Source: Rosa chinensis (lineage: Eukaryota > Streptophyta > Magnoliopsida > Rosales > Rosaceae). Taken from it: DNA of 64,000 bases. Made by a program: the position numbers and the translations under genes. The notes beneath the pieces were generated by a model. It did not search any database. It saw nothing but the letters and a program-made list of their open reading frames with translations, and was not told where the DNA came from. This document shows, piece after piece, positions 23,103 to 35,580 of this stretch (its first letter is position 1; each line of letters starts with the position of its first letter). Location of the stretch: contig NC_037090.1 in NCBI RefSeq assembly GCF_002994745.2, positions 15,550,001 to 15,614,000 of the forward strand, in the 5' to 3' direction.

Positions 23103-26100
23103 ATGAATCTTATTGCTCAATCAAGTGAAGAGCATCCATCTCCTCCAAGCACACCAAGTGACGATCAAGACTATATCATTCAAGAGAATAGTGGTGAAGA
23201 AGAACCTTGTCCCATCGGTCCACCCACTCTATTTCAATACATTGATCAAAGAGCACAGGAGTTGTTAAGGGAACTAAGGGAGGAGTGTCCTAAACTAAAA
23301 ATGGGTGATGAACCAAGGCCATTGAAGGACTACACCGTTCCTACTTTCACAAATCATCCAAGTTGCATTGTCTTGCCACCATGTGTTCATGCCTTTTCTA
23401 TTATGCCAAGTACCTTGCAACTTCTACCGGCTTTTGATGGTGGCTTCACCGGTGATCCATTTAGGCACATCAAGCTATTCAATGAAGTTTGCTCAACGGT
23501 CCAACTCAATGGTATTGATGAAGACAACCTTAGGCTAAGGCTTTTTCCTTTCTCATTGAAGGATAAGGCCAAAGATTGGTTGTACAAGATTCCGGCGGCA
23601 AGTATCAATTCATGGGATAACATGAAAGCCGCATTCCTCAAGAAGTACTTTCCACCATCAAAGAGCAATGCATTAAGGAACTTACTCATGACTTTCCAAG
23701 AGTTTCCATCTGAATTGTTTCACGAGTCTTGGGAGAGATTCAAAGACATGGAGCAAAATTGCCCTAATCATGGTGTCAAGAAATGGTTGTTATTGAGCAC
23801 TTTCTACAATGGGTCAAGCCAAGATACCAAGAGAAGAATTGACAATGCTTGTCAAGGGAGCTTCATGGAGAAGAATGAGATCGAAGCGGAAAGTGTTCTT
23901 GACTCATTAGCCGAGTCATCCCAACTCTATGATAATCAAAGTGATAGAAGACCGGTGAAAGAAGCCAATGTCATTTTGAAGGATCAACACAGAAGAGGAG
24001 GTATGTATGAGATGGATTCACCAAATACTCAAATGCAAATTGAGTTGAAGAGGATTGAGGCCAACATGAATAAGAAGCTAGACTTGATTCTTAATACTCA
24101 AGGAAACTGGGAGCAACTCCAACCTATGTCGAGCAAGATGGTTGAGCAAGTGTGCTTAATTTGTGAGAGTGATCAACATGAGACAATGCTTTGTCCAAGA
24201 GGAGGTGCACTTCAAGTTGATATGGAGCAATGCAACCAAGTTGGTTTCCAACCAAGGCCAAGAAATGATCCATATAGTAACACCTACAATCCCGGATGGA
24301 GAAACCACCCCAACTTTGGGTGGGGAGGCAACCAAAACCGAGATCAAGGGTTTGGCAATCGTGAGCAAGGCCAAGGTTTTCAAAGGTCTAGTGGTGGCTA
24401 TCAAGGTGCAAGCTCCTCCAACTACAACAATCAAGGAGCCAACAATCAATTCCAAAGGGCACCTTATCAACCTCCACCTCAACCACAACCTATAGTACCA
24501 CCTCAAGAGTCATTGAAGAAGCCTAGTGTTGAAGACATGTTGATGAATTTCTTTGTGGAGAACAAGGGTACTCAAGCAAAACAAGATGAGAAGATTAATG
24601 TCCTTCACCAAAGCATGAGCAAGCTTGAGATACAAATGGGACAACTAGCCCAAGAGTTAAGCCAAAGGAAGCAAGGTGTGTTTCCAAGCCAAGTGGAGAA
24701 CAACCCAAGGCATGAAGCCAAAGCCATTACTACTTTAAGAAGTGGGAGGCAAGTTGAGAACAATGTGTACATGCCTAAAAATGAGGAAGTTGTAACTCCA
24801 AGGGAGCCACCTGGTTTTGAAAAGAGAGAAAAGGGCAAGGCAAGAGAATTGTCACATGGAGAAGTCATCTTGGGGTTTAATGATGGTGAAGAAGAAGCTT
24901 TGAATGACAAGATGAATGCCTTTGACAAGCCTTTGGGTTTGAGAGTAGCCTTAGAAGAAGAAGTGCAAGAGGAAGCCTTGAAGAACGAATTTAATGTCAA
25001 GGTCGGAACTCATGACAAAGAAGGCTCTACATCTACTCCAACAGAAAGGCCATTCAAAAGAGGTATCACCTTCAATCCTCCTATGAAGATAGTTCAAGAG
25101 AAAGAAATTTCCCTTCCTTATCCTCAATTTCAAAGGAAAGAGGTATTGAAGCAAAAGAATGAGAAGGTGAAGAAAGAGTTCCTTGATTTATTTAGGAAGG
25201 TGGGGATTAACATCCCTCTTTTGGATGCAATCAAAACCATTCCTACATATGCCAAGTTTCTCAAGGAGCTATGTACCCACAAGAGGAAGTTTGAGAAGGA
25301 TGAGAAAGTGTGTCTAAGTGAAGAAGTTAGTGCGGTTTTGCAAAGGAAGCTTCCACCAAAGTTGAAAGATCCGGGTTCATTCACCGTTCCATGCAAGATA
25401 GGTAAAACTTTCTTTGATAAAGCTTTGATGGATTTGGGTGCTAGTATCAACTTAATGCTTTATAGTATCTATGAGTCTCTTGGAATTGGTGAAATCCGGC
25501 CCATTGCTATCTCTTTGCAAATGGCGGATAGGAGTGTTGTTTACCTAAGAGGGGTTGTGGAAAATGTTCTTGTGAAGGTACAAGACTTGATCCTACCGGC
25601 CGATTTCATCATTCTAGACATGGAAGAGGCTCCTCTCCATGAGAAGGAGTTGCCTATCATCCTTGGGAGAGCATTTATGGCAACCGCCGGTACTAAGATT
25701 GATGTCAAGGAGGGGTTGATGACCATAACCGTTCATGATACTACCATTGCTTTTAGAATCTTTGATGCAATGAGTAAGCCATCAAATGCCTATGATTGTT
25801 TCCGGATTGACGTTTTGGATGGTATTGACAAGATGGTGGAGAAAACTTTCATTGAAAATGCATCTCAAGATCCATTGGAGACATGTTTGCATCATAATGA
25901 CATAGAGTTCATTGAGGAGGCAACCAGAGAAGCCGAGCTTACACTTGAAGCCTTAAGGCCTTGCACTCCACATTTGCAACCAAAGGTTGAGGTACCTCTT
26001 GCTAACTCTACTCCTTTACTTCCATCAATTAAATATCCTCCTACTCTTGACATGAAACCACTTCCTTCTCATTTAAAGTATGCTTTTATTGGTGAAAACC

Positions 26101-28967
26101 ACAAGTTGCCCGTAATTATCTCTTCATGTTTGAGTGCTTTGCAAGAACAAAAGCTACTTAGAATGTTGGATGAACACAAGGAGGCCATTGGTTGGACTAT
26201 TGCTGATATCAAAGGCATAAGTCCAAGTATGTGCATGCATAAGATCCTCCTTGAAGATGATATGAAGCCTAGGAGGGATCCACAAAGGAGGCTCAATCCT
26301 CCAATGCAAGAAGTAGTGAGGAAGGAAGTAATGAAGCTACTTGATGTTGGTGTCATCTACCCCATTTCCGATTCAAAGTGGGTGTCACCGGTTCAAGTGG
26401 TTCCTAAGAAGAGTGGCATAACGGTTGTGGCCAATGATAAAGGAGAGCTTGTCCCTCAAAGAGTGGCAAATGGGTGGAGAGTGTGCATAGACTACCGAAA
26501 GCTCAATAATGCCACAAGAAAGGATCACTTTCCATTGCCATTCATTGATCAAATGCTAGAAAGACTTGCCGGCCATGAGTATTATTGCTTTCTTGATGGG
26601 TATAGTGGCTACAATCAAATCCCCATTGCTCCAGAAGACCAAGACAAGACTACCTTCACTTGTCCATATGGTACCTTTGCCTATAGAAGAATGCCATTCG
26701 GTTTGTGCAATGCACCGGCAACTTTTCAAAGGTGCATGATTTCCATTTTTAGTGATATGGTGGAGAGATTCATTGAAGTGTTCATGGATGACTTTAGTGT
26801 CTTTGGGGATTCATTTGATCAATGCCTACACCATTTGGCACTTGTGCTTCAAAGATGTGAAGATTGCAACTTAGTCTTGAATTGGGAGAAGTGCCACTTC
26901 ATGGTGAATGAGGGGATTGTTCTTGGGCATGTGGTGAGTGCAAGAGGAATGGAAGTTGACAAGGCCAAGGTGGAGCTCATTTCTAAGTTACCACCTCCAC
27001 ATAATGTCAAAGCAATTAGAAGTTTTCTTGGACATGCCGGTTTCTATAGAAGGTACATGAAGGATTTCTCCAAGATCTCTAAGCCTCTTTGTGATTTGCT
27101 AGCCAAAGAAGCTCCTTTTGTGTTTGATGAACATTGTTTGAAAGCATTTGAGACAATCAAGGTGATGCTCACTCAAGCTCCTATCATGATTGCACCGGAT
27201 TGGTCTCTTCCTTTTGAGTTAATGTGTGATGCTTCGGATTATGCTATGGGAGCGGTTTTGGCTCAAAAGAAGGAAAAGGTACTTCGTGCTATTTACTATG
27301 CTAGTCGTACCTTGAATGATGCACAAATTAACTACACCACAACGGAGAAAGAACTTCTTGCAATTATCTTTGCTCTTGAGAAGTTTAGAAGCTATTTGCT
27401 TGGTACCAAAGTTGTTGTGCACACGGATCATAGTGCCTTGAAGTATCTTTTGTCAAAAAAAGAGGCTAAGCCAAGATTGATAAGATGGATTTTGTTGTTG
27501 CAAGAGTTTGATATTGAGATCAAAGACAAACCGGGAAAAGAAAACCAAGTGGCGGATCATTTGTCAAGATTGGTTGAAGGAGGTGATGACTCCTCCATTC
27601 CTTTGAATGACACTTTTCCGGATGAGCAATTGTTCAATATCAATGTCAAAGAGCTCCCATGGTTTGCTAGTTTGGTGAACTACCATGCAAGTGAAGGGAA
27701 GTACATTCCAAGTGAGCTTGATTATCAAGGAAGGAAGCGATTCCTCAAGGAAGCACGCCATTATTTGTGGGATGACCCATATTTGTTCAAGTTTGGCAAG
27801 GATCAAATGTTGAGAAGATGCATAGCTCAAGAGGAGGTTCCTAGTATCCTTTCTCATTGCCATACACTTGCTTGTGGAGGTCATTTTGGAGGGAAGAAGA
27901 CGGCATTCAAGGTACTAAGTTGCGGTTTTTATTGGCCTACTCTTTTCAAAGATGCACATGCCTATGTTAGTGCTTGTGATAGATGCCAAAGAAGTGGTAA
28001 CATTGCTTCAAGGAATCAAATGCCCCTCACCAACATCATGGAAGTAGAAATTTTTGATTGTTGGGGTATTGACTTCATGGGACCATTCCCAAGCTCTTAT
28101 GGCAACCAATTCATCCTTGTTGGAGTTGACTATGTTTCTAAGTGGGTAGAAGCAATTGCAAGTGCCAAGAATGATCACAATGTTGTGCTCAAGTTCCTCA
28201 AAGAGAACATTTTTCAAAGGTATGGCACTCCAAGAGCCATCATAAGTGACGGAGGATCCCACTTTCTCAACAAGCATTTTGAAGCTCTATGCAAGAAGTA
28301 TGACATCAAGCACAAGGTTGGCACTCCCTACCATCCCCAAACAAGTGGTCAAGTTGAAATCTCAAACCGAGAAATCAAGAGCATTCTAGAGAAGATTGTG
28401 GGGATCACAAGGAAAGATTGGAGCACCAAACTTGGAGATGCTCTTTGGGCATATCGGACCGCCTACAAGACTCCACTTGGCATGTCACCTTATCGGTTAG
28501 TTTATGGAAAAGCATGTCATTTGCCTGTGGAATTGGAGCATAAAGCATATTGGGCTATCAAGAAGTTAAATTTTGATCTTGCTAAGGCGGGAGAGAAGAG
28601 GAAACTTGATCTATGTGAGCTTGACGAAATTAGAATGGAGGCATATGAGAATGCCAAGCTATACAAGGAGAGAACCAAGGCCTATCATGACAAGAAGTTG
28701 ATCAAGAAGACGTTTGAGGAAGGACAACTTGTTCTTCTCTATAACTCAAGGCTCAAACTCTTTCCCGGAAAACTTAGATCAAGGTGGTATGGCCCTTTTG
28801 AAGTTGTGAAAGTCTTTCCCCATGGTGCCATTGAGATCAAGAACCCAAGTAATGAGAGCACATTCAAGGTTAATGGCCACCGATTGAAGCCTTACTTGCT
28901 TGGTAGCTTGGGAGTTGAAGAGGAGGTCATGTACTTCATGGATGCTCCTCTTGTTCCTCTTCATTGA
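23103..28967 (+). CDS. Athila-type gag-pol polyprotein
   Basis: Open frame of about 1954 codons from the ATG at 23103, with no stop or shift. Domains in order: retrotransposon gag (about residues 100-285, with [14 protein letters not shown]); a CCHC zinc knuckle ([14 protein letters not shown], about 352); aspartic protease (DLGASINLM, about 775); reverse transcriptase (about 1085-1245, catalytic FMDD); RNase H ([14 protein letters not shown] to [12 protein letters not shown], about 1370-1450); integrase with an HHCC finger ([11 protein letters not shown]...CDRC) and a D-D-E core ([27 protein letters not shown]); and a C-terminal WYGPF module (about 1900). It makes and integrates the element's cDNA. 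The protease has DLGA where DTGA/DSGA is common in other lineages; this is usual for plant gypsy proteins. No env-like frame follows. Confidence 0.95.
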   Translation: MNLIAQSSEEHPSPPSTPSDDQDYIIQENSGEEEPCPIGPPTLFQYIDQRAQELLRELREECPKLKMGDEPRPLKDYTVPTFTNHPSCIVLPPCVHAFSIMPSTLQLLPAFDGGFTGDPFRHIKLFNEVCSTVQLNGIDEDNLRLRLFPFSLKDKAKDWLYKIPAASINSWDNMKAAFLKKYFPPSKSNALRNLLMTFQEFPSELFHESWERFKDMEQNCPNHGVKKWLLLSTFYNGSSQDTKRRIDNACQGSFMEKNEIEAESVLDSLAESSQLYDNQSDRRPVKEANVILKDQHRRGGMYEMDSPNTQMQIELKRIEANMNKKLDLILNTQGNWEQLQPMSSKMVEQVCLICESDQHETMLCPRGGALQVDMEQCNQVGFQPRPRNDPYSNTYNPGWRNHPNFGWGGNQNRDQGFGNREQGQGFQRSSGGYQGASSSNYNNQGANNQFQRAPYQPPPQPQPIVPPQESLKKPSVEDMLMNFFVENKGTQAKQDEKINVLHQSMSKLEIQMGQLAQELSQRKQGVFPSQVENNPRHEAKAITTLRSGRQVENNVYMPKNEEVVTPREPPGFEKREKGKARELSHGEVILGFNDGEEEALNDKMNAFDKPLGLRVALEEEVQEEALKNEFNVKVGTHDKEGSTSTPTERPFKRGITFNPPMKIVQEKEISLPYPQFQRKEVLKQKNEKVKKEFLDLFRKVGINIPLLDAIKTIPTYAKFLKELCTHKRKFEKDEKVCLSEEVSAVLQRKLPPKLKDPGSFTVPCKIGKTFFDKALMDLGASINLMLYSIYESLGIGEIRPIAISLQMADRSVVYLRGVVENVLVKVQDLILPADFIILDMEEAPLHEKELPIILGRAFMATAGTKIDVKEGLMTITVHDTTIAFRIFDAMSKPSNAYDCFRIDVLDGIDKMVEKTFIENASQDPLETCLHHNDIEFIEEATREAELTLEALRPCTPHLQPKVEVPLANSTPLLPSIKYPPTLDMKPLPSHLKYAFIGENHKLPVIISSCLSALQEQKLLRMLDEHKEAIGWTIADIKGISPSMCMHKILLEDDMKPRRDPQRRLNPPMQEVVRKEVMKLLDVGVIYPISDSKWVSPVQVVPKKSGITVVANDKGELVPQRVANGWRVCIDYRKLNNATRKDHFPLPFIDQMLERLAGHEYYCFLDGYSGYNQIPIAPEDQDKTTFTCPYGTFAYRRMPFGLCNAPATFQRCMISIFSDMVERFIEVFMDDFSVFGDSFDQCLHHLALVLQRCEDCNLVLNWEKCHFMVNEGIVLGHVVSARGMEVDKAKVELISKLPPPHNVKAIRSFLGHAGFYRRYMKDFSKISKPLCDLLAKEAPFVFDEHCLKAFETIKVMLTQAPIMIAPDWSLPFELMCDASDYAMGAVLAQKKEKVLRAIYYASRTLNDAQINYTTTEKELLAIIFALEKFRSYLLGTKVVVHTDHSALKYLLSKKEAKPRLIRWILLLQEFDIEIKDKPGKENQVADHLSRLVEGGDDSSIPLNDTFPDEQLFNINVKELPWFASLVNYHASEGKYIPSELDYQGRKRFLKEARHYLWDDPYLFKFGKDQMLRRCIAQEEVPSILSHCHTLACGGHFGGKKTAFKVLSCGFYWPTLFKDAHAYVSACDRCQRSGNIASRNQMPLTNIMEVEIFDCWGIDFMGPFPSSYGNQFILVGVDYVSKWVEAIASAKNDHNVVLKFLKENIFQRYGTPRAIISDGGSHFLNKHFEALCKKYDIKHKVGTPYHPQTSGQVEISNREIKSILEKIVGITRKDWSTKLGDALWAYRTAYKTPLGMSPYRLVYGKACHLPVELEHKAYWAIKKLNFDLAKAGEKRKLDLCELDEIRMEAYENAKLYKERTKAYHDKKLIKKTFEEGQLVLLYNSRLKLFPGKLRSRWYGPFEVVKVFPHGAIEIKNPSNESTFKVNGHRLKPYLLGSLGVEEEVMYFMDAPLVPLH

Positions 28968-29236
28968 TTTGGAGAGTCAACGGACCGGCAAGATGTCTTT
29001 AAAGCAAAGCCCTACTTGGAGGTAGCCATGCTCTTGATGCAAGATGAAGGAGAAAGAAAACTCTTGGTATAGCACCAAAGATGACAAGGCTTCGTTATTG
29101 TTTGTTGGTGATTGGAGGTGTTTATAATGAAGATCATGGTCTTCAAAGGGGAGTTTCTCATAATCCTTTACTTACATCTTTCATTTTCATGTTTACTTAG
29201 TTGTTTGTAGTGTTAAAAGTTTAAGTTTGGTGAGAG

Positions 29237-29268
<32 letters not shown>

Positions 29269-29382
29269 TGAATAAACGATCGATCTCACCATTTGGTGCG
29301 ATCGATCGCTGAAAGAGGCAGAGAGTTCACAATTTCAAAACGATCGATCGTCCAATTGGAACGATCGATCTCAAGCCATTCC

Positions 29383-29427
<45 letters not shown>

Positions 29428-31771
29428 GGGCCAGATTTTAATTTTTTTTTTTTTTTTTTTTCTTCTCTTCTCTTCTTTTCTCTTTCTCCCTGCTTTCTTT
29501 CTTATTTCTTTCTACCCAGTTCGACCCTCTCTCTACGGTGTACTATTCATCATCTTCCTCCTCCATTCTCCTTCATCTTTCACTCAACTTCAAGCCAAAA
29601 AACTTGGGTTTTTGTGGGATTTTCGGGTTTCTCTCTAGATTTCTAGGTGTTCTTAAGTCTTTGGTGAAGCTTTTGAGCTTTCTCCAAGAGGTAAAGCTCT
29701 ATCTCTTAACTTTGAACTTCTTGTGTGTTGAAGGTGTACATTCCGATTTTGTTCATTTTGTAGGTTAATTCTAGGTTGTTAGAGTTATGGATTGATGGAA
29801 TTTGGTGTTCTTTTGTTGAAACTTGATGATTTAGATGTTGGGCACCATAGCTAAATTTCTAGATTTTCTAGAATCCTAGATTTCCATATTTTCTTTTCCT
29901 TTGATTGTTTTTCCAGATTTTCTTTTGCTTTGATTGTTGTTGTTTTTGCTTGTAGTTTCTTGTTTCTTGATTGTTTAGTTATGGATTGATGGAATTTGGT
30001 GTTCTTTTGTTGAAACTTGATGATTTAGATGTTGGGCACCATAGCTAAATTTCCAGATTTTCTAGAATCCTAGATTTCCGTATTTTCTTTTGCTTTGATT
30101 GTTTTTCCAGATTTTCTTGCTCAATGACGATGTTTGGCACTATTGGAGTTGGATTGCAAGGCCCTTGCCTTGTTGGTTATATGTTGGTGTCTTGCTTGGA
30201 ATTCATGGGCTTCAAGGGGGAGAAATCTCTAACTTACTCTTGTCATTATTTACTCTTGTCTCTAATTTCAATTTGTGATTATTTACTTGTTTCTTTTTGT
30301 TTTATAAATAACTTGTGTTTTTCTTTCATACTTGGACTTTTCATTGAAATTACTTTCAAGAAAATACTTTGTAACATTGAGGACAATGTTAAGTTCAAGT
30401 GTGGGGGGATTGTGTGTTATTGTTTTATGATTAAATAAATAAATTTAACAAAAAAAAAAAAAGTCTTTTCTTTTCTAGTTTTGTGTGTGTGTTCTTTTAG
30501 GTTCCTTCCAACACCAATGATGAACTTGAGCTTAATATAAATGTGGGCTAGAAAGCATGTTTGGGTCTTATGAGCTTTATTTTTCAAAATAAATCATTAT
30601 GGATCAAGTGTTTGCTTTCATTTATATCCATATTTGTCATGTCAATATATTGAGCTAGAGAAGCATAGTGAGACTTGTGGGAGCCATTACATGCCATATA
30701 GTGAGATTTGAGCTTAATTGGAGTGCATACATGCCTTATAAGCACTGATTTCTTCATGAGTGAACATCTCATTTGCTTTGCATCTCTAGAACTTGCTTCA
30801 TATCTTTCGAAACTCTTTGTCTCAATGTTACATCTTGGAAATGATTTAGGCAACTAGGAATCCACCATGGCCAAATGAGTATGTCCCAAAAGATTGAATA
30901 TCCTTAGATTGCCATTTTGAGCCTTTGTGTAATTAGCCTTTCAATTCTTCACACCATAAATGTTTACCCTTAACTTAAACACTTGCCTTACCCTTTCAAG
31001 TTTTCTTAATGAGCAATACGAGATTGTTTGTGTTATGATGCTAAAAGAAACAAGTTTGGGGGTACTCGGAAAAGAATAAGTTTGGGGGTGTTCTTTGTTT
31101 TGCAATTTTACTTTTTATTAGTGAAAAAAAAAAAAAAGAAGAAGAAGAAGAAGTGAAACAAAAGAAAATCTCAAAAGAATGTTATTTCAATTCAATAATT
31201 AGTTTTTGTTCAAGTTTGGGGGGTGGTGAGAAAGTGAAAATTGAGCATCTTTAATTTTTAAGTTCTTAATCTCAAAAGGATTGTTGCTTATTAAGTTGCT
31301 TGAAAATTGCTATTCCATTCCATTTCATTGCTTTAACCCCTCACCCCTAAGCCTCATTACATCCAATAAAAGTCCTTTTTCATCCAAGGTGTGATTTTGT
31401 TGATAAGTGGAGATAAGATTGAAGAGCAAGCATATGGCGGTATTGCATGAGATTGTTTTGAGTGTAGAATAGATAACCCATAAACACTTGTGTGAAAAAC
31501 AGAGTGAATATCTTGTGAGTTTATGGTTAACATGGTTTGACATGCATTCTCAATTTCGGTATGTTGAAATGACAAATTGAAGACATGCTACACATTTCAA
31601 AACGCAAGCATTTGATCCATGATCCATGAAGCTTTAAGACTTAACTTGATTTCCATGCCCTATCGATGTTGTGTTCTTTGAGGAAATTGTTGGAAGGATT
31701 AGGTAGTTGTTGTAGTGTCGGATTTGGGTTAGTTTGCTTGAGGACAAGCAATGTTTAAGTTTGGGGGTATT
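28968..31771 (+). other. Athila 3' non-coding region
   Basis: 2.8 kb with no frame of convincing length. It holds ACGATCGATC motifs (29275-29370), long A and T runs (29380-29460), a duplicated segment of about 150 bp (copies starting near 29780 and 29975), and repeated AAGTTTGGGGG motifs at about 31052, 31077, 31212 and 31757. Athila relatives may carry an env-like gene here; this copy does not. Confidence 0.7.
31757..31771 (+). promoter_or_regulatory. Athila polypurine tract
   Basis: AAGTTTGGGGGTATT directly before the 3' LTR, the expected place for plus-strand priming. Confidence 0.6.
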
Positions 31772-33029
31772 TGTTGAATCATAAATTACTTATGCAATTG
31801 TGCCCCATAACTTAGAAATTGATTTGTCTTGCAGGCTATTTTACTCTTTTTAATCCATTTCCTTTTATTTGTAGGAATCCATGCTTTAATAATAAAATGA
31901 CTATTTGAGGCTTGAAATGCGGAGATTTGAAGCAAGGAAAAGAAGACACGGAGATTGGAAGAAAATTACAAATCGGCATTTCCGGCGACTTTTCCAGTGA
32001 ACTTTTCCTCGAGCCGCCACTCATGGAGGATCATTTCTCCAGCAATGGAGGAGCATAGTTGTGTGAATCTCTCACTTGAAATTCAGATATTTTCCCTGCA
32101 CATTGTGCTTTTGTCTCTTGCACACTTTGGAGCTTTGTGGGGAGACAAGGTGGGAGACAACTTTTGCACACTTTGACACCAAGGGGAACATGGATGGCTG
32201 AATTGGGGGGAGTCCACTCACTCAACTCCATCCAGCTGCAATCATCTCTCAAGCAAGGCTAGGAGGAATCGGCATTCTCTCTCTCATCTCTCAAGGAAGG
32301 CCACCATTGTTTTTGCAGCAGAAAACCTCCATTTTTCCACCACTACACTCATCTTCTCAACACTTTCATAACCCTCCATCACCACAAATCATCACTAGCT
32401 GCTCTTACTTTCACCATTCCCACATCATCAAGAGCTTGGAGCAAGGAGAAGGAGACATCCACCACCTCATGAGCTTGGAGACCCATCTCCACCACCACTT
32501 TTGGCATCATCAATAATCACTCTTACTCCTTAACTCTTTATTCTTGATGTATCTTAGAATGTTGAAGTTTGTTTATCTAGTTATGAGTGAGTAGTGAATT
32601 TGTTGGGGCTAGGGTTGAAAGCCCTAGCCAATCTTGTATGATATTGATGTGAATCTTATGTTTTATGCAATTTTCCATTACCACCTTCACATGCTAATTC
32701 AAGAAGTGAATGCTTATATTGGAATTTGACTAGTTCAAGTATAATGCATTTGTCATCTCATGATTAGTGTTTTGAGATTAGTCACCTCTAGACATTAAGA
32801 GCATGAAAGCACACCATGTGTGCATATGAAGGTTGTGAGTTAAAATCACCTAGATCTAGGATTGGTTTGCTTGCATGATTATCTAAACTCAAAGCTTTAT
32901 GCATCTATGAACAATGAATTGAGACTTATCCGGTAATAGGAATTGTTCTTAGGTAGTTAATTCTAGACTTATCCGGTTAGAATTGATAACATTAAAGGAG
33001 TTTAAGCCTTTGCAATCTTATCCGGATGC
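31772..33029 (+). repeat. Athila 3' LTR, first part
   Basis: Matches 21070-22327 almost base for base. It ends in GATGC, the target of the Tat insertion. Confidence 0.95.
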
Positions 33030-33546
33030 TGTTAATGTCTAAAAGTCTAGCGGTGGCCAAACCTTAGTTAACGCTGATCCGGTGGGCGGATCGATACTTG
33101 TATTTATGTTGTGATTCCCGTTACCTGTCAAGTAAAATACAACGGGCGTCAGAGGGAGACCGCGCTGGGCGGTCTTCAACTCTCCGATGCCTAAGTTAGT
33201 CAATGTATTTATGTTGACAAAATAACCGTAGGTAAGTATTGAATGCGTGATTAATGAGGATAGAGGAGAGAACCTTTTATAGGTGAGGAAGAGACTGATC
33301 TTGTCTTTGTTTTCGATGTGGGACTGATATGCTTCAGTTCTTAGTTTCAGAAGCTTCTGATGCTTAACTTGGCGCGGCGCGTGGCGGCGCGTCGGTGGCG
33401 ATCTGGAGGCGGTCCGACGCCGAGGCTGTAGCCCGCCTGGCAGTGTGTTCTCATGTCATTCCTTTGGTTGGAATTAGTACCTTTGGCGGTACAATGAGCA
33501 TGGCCCATTATAGCTAATTATGCTTGCAAATGTACACGTATGTACA
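33030..33546 (-). repeat. Tat 3' LTR (element orientation)
   Basis: Reads TGTACA...TTAACA on the minus strand. Adjacent purine-rich GGGGACTTGGGGGACT on the minus strand (33547-33564) is the likely polypurine tract. Confidence 0.93.
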
Positions 33547-34104
33547 AGTCCCCCAAGTCCCCAGTCAAGGAGGGCAATCTTGGTTGGGGAGTTGTTCGGC
33601 GGTTTGAAGCGTTGTCCTCCGCTAGACTTTGCAAGAGCATAATTAGCGTCAGTGCGTTGTCAACCGTTGGTTTTACTGAGCAAACGCTTTATACCCTTTC
33701 GGGTGGGCCCCTGCTGGGCCCCCCAGGGAGTCCCCCACTCCCCGGCGAAGATAGACCTCCGGATGGTCGTTGAATTGTTTGATGAGGGGGAGCTGCACGG
33801 AGCAGAGGGTGTTGGGTAGCGAGCCCAATGTTTTAGCACCCAAATGACGGGGGTCAAATTGCCTGATCAGGGCAGTCGTAGACTGTGACTAGTCCCCGTG
33901 TCCCGTAGGGACGGTCTGACGGTAACGCCGCGTAGCGGTCGTTGTCAGTGAGGCGTAGCCTCGGGATTTTCCGTTTGACGGACATCCCCCCGCTGGATGC
34001 AGCAGGAAGCAGCGTCTGATAGACGTGCCTGGCGGTTGTTTTTGCAAGATGAAAAAGGGGTTCCGCCAGAGGTGTGTAGCGACAGACATCGCGCTTGCAG
34101 GATG

Positions 34105-34880
34105 GCAAGGGAGAAGTTCCGCTGGCGGGGTTTCGCTCAGCGGAGACTTCGTCGCTTGGAGGATGACAAGGGAGAAGTTCCGCTGGCGGGGTTTCGCTCA
34201 GCGGAGAGAAGTTCCGCTGGCGGGGTTTCGCTCAGCGGCGACTTCGTCGCTTGGAGGATGACAAGGGAGAAGTTCCGCTGGCGGGGTTTCGCTCAGCGGA
34301 GACTTCGTCGCTTGGAGGATGACAAGGGAGAAGTTCCGCTGGCGGGGTTTCGCTCAGCGGAGACTTCACTCCTTGGAAGGTGACAAGGGAGAAGTTCTGC
34401 TGGCGGATTTGCTCAGCGGAGACTTCACTCCTTGGAAGGTGACAAGGGAGAAGTTCTGCTGGCGGATTTGCTCAGCGGAGACTTCACTCCTTGGAAGGTG
34501 ACAAGGGAGAAGTTCCGCTGGCGGATTTGCTCAGCGGAGACTTCACTCCTTGGAAGGTGACAAGGGAGACGTTCCGCTGGCGGATTTGCTCAGCGGAGAC
34601 TTCACTCCTTGGAAGGTGACAAGGGAGAAGTTCCGCTGGCGGATTTGCTCAGCGGAGACTTCGCTCCTTGGAAGGTGACAAGGGAGAAGTTCCGCTGGCG
34701 GATTTGCTCAGCGGAGACTTCACTCCTTGGAAGGTGACAAGGGAGACGTTCCGCTGGCGGATTTGCTCAGCGGAGACTTCACTCCTTGGAAGGTGACAAG
34801 GGAGAAGTTCCGCTGGCGGATTTGCTCAGCGGAGACTTCGCTCCTTGGAAGGTGACAAGGGAGAAGTTCCGCTGGCGGAT
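34105..34880. repeat. 59/61-bp tandem repeat array in Tat element
   Basis: About 13 units. From 34382 the period is exactly 59 bp for nine units; earlier units are about 61 bp with one partial extra copy near 34200. Each unit has GACAAGGGAGAAGTTCCGCT and GCTCAGCGGAGACTTC. TCCGCTG and CAGCGGA within a unit can pair as a 7-bp stem. Lies between the LTR and the antisense gene's putative TATA box. Confidence 0.93.
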
Positions 34881-35110
34881 TTCTCGAAGTTGCCCCTTCG
34901 GTGGTTAATACGTGTCGCGCCCATAGCGGGTTAGCGTGCGTAGGCTTGTCTGCTAAGCCTGTCCGTCTTCTAGCCTTTAATGATAGTAACTGTGGGTTTT
35001 GTAACCGAGATGACGCTTCGGGCAATCCGGAGAGTGAGTGGAGATGTACGACACGTGTACGGCTAACAAGGGATGTTGGTATGGAGCGGACGGTCGAGGA
35101 CGCGTTGGGG

Positions 35111-35125
35111 CCTATATAAAAAGGG
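35111..35125 (+). promoter_or_regulatory. candidate TATA box of antisense gene
   Basis: CCTATATAAAAAGGGG on the plus strand, about 470 bp before the antisense start codon and just after the tandem array. A 5'-UTR intron is possible, since TTTTAG lies at 35568-35573, just before the ATG. Confidence 0.5.
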
Positions 35126-35580
35126 GGGAAATTCTGGGGGATTCGACACTTCGTGAAAATTTTGAAAGCTTAGCCATCGTTTGTTCGAAACCGGAGAAGG
35201 AGCCTATCGAAGTTTGGATAAACTACTCCCAGAGACGTTGGTCATACCTGTGCACCACCGTGCCGGAGATTGCATCACTGAGGTTGGTATTCGGATCTCT
35301 GTCTTCTGCTATTTGTTTCTGCTAGTTTCTGGGTTTTGTAGTGTTTGCTTTTCTGGGTGTGCTCTGAGGTGTGAGATGGGGGTTTTTTGTGGGGGATTGA
35401 ATGATGGTTGGCCAATGCGTTCATTGGTTTTAGGATTTGGATAGTCGAGTCTGGGTTGAGTGTGTTTGTTTACACTTTGGGGTTTTCTGGGTTTTGTTCT
35501 TGATTATTTTGGCTATAACTGATGCGAGAATAGGCTAGATCTATGTTTGTGCTAACTGATGTGGGTTTTAGGGTTTTGGG

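Noticed and set aside
28968..31771. An env-like gene of Athila
   Set aside because: No frame longer than about 117 codons, and none with signal peptide plus membrane-segment layout.
34105..34880. Regularly spaced repeats reminiscent of a CRISPR array
   Set aside because: Units are contiguous tandem copies without unique spacers, inside a plant retrotransposon.
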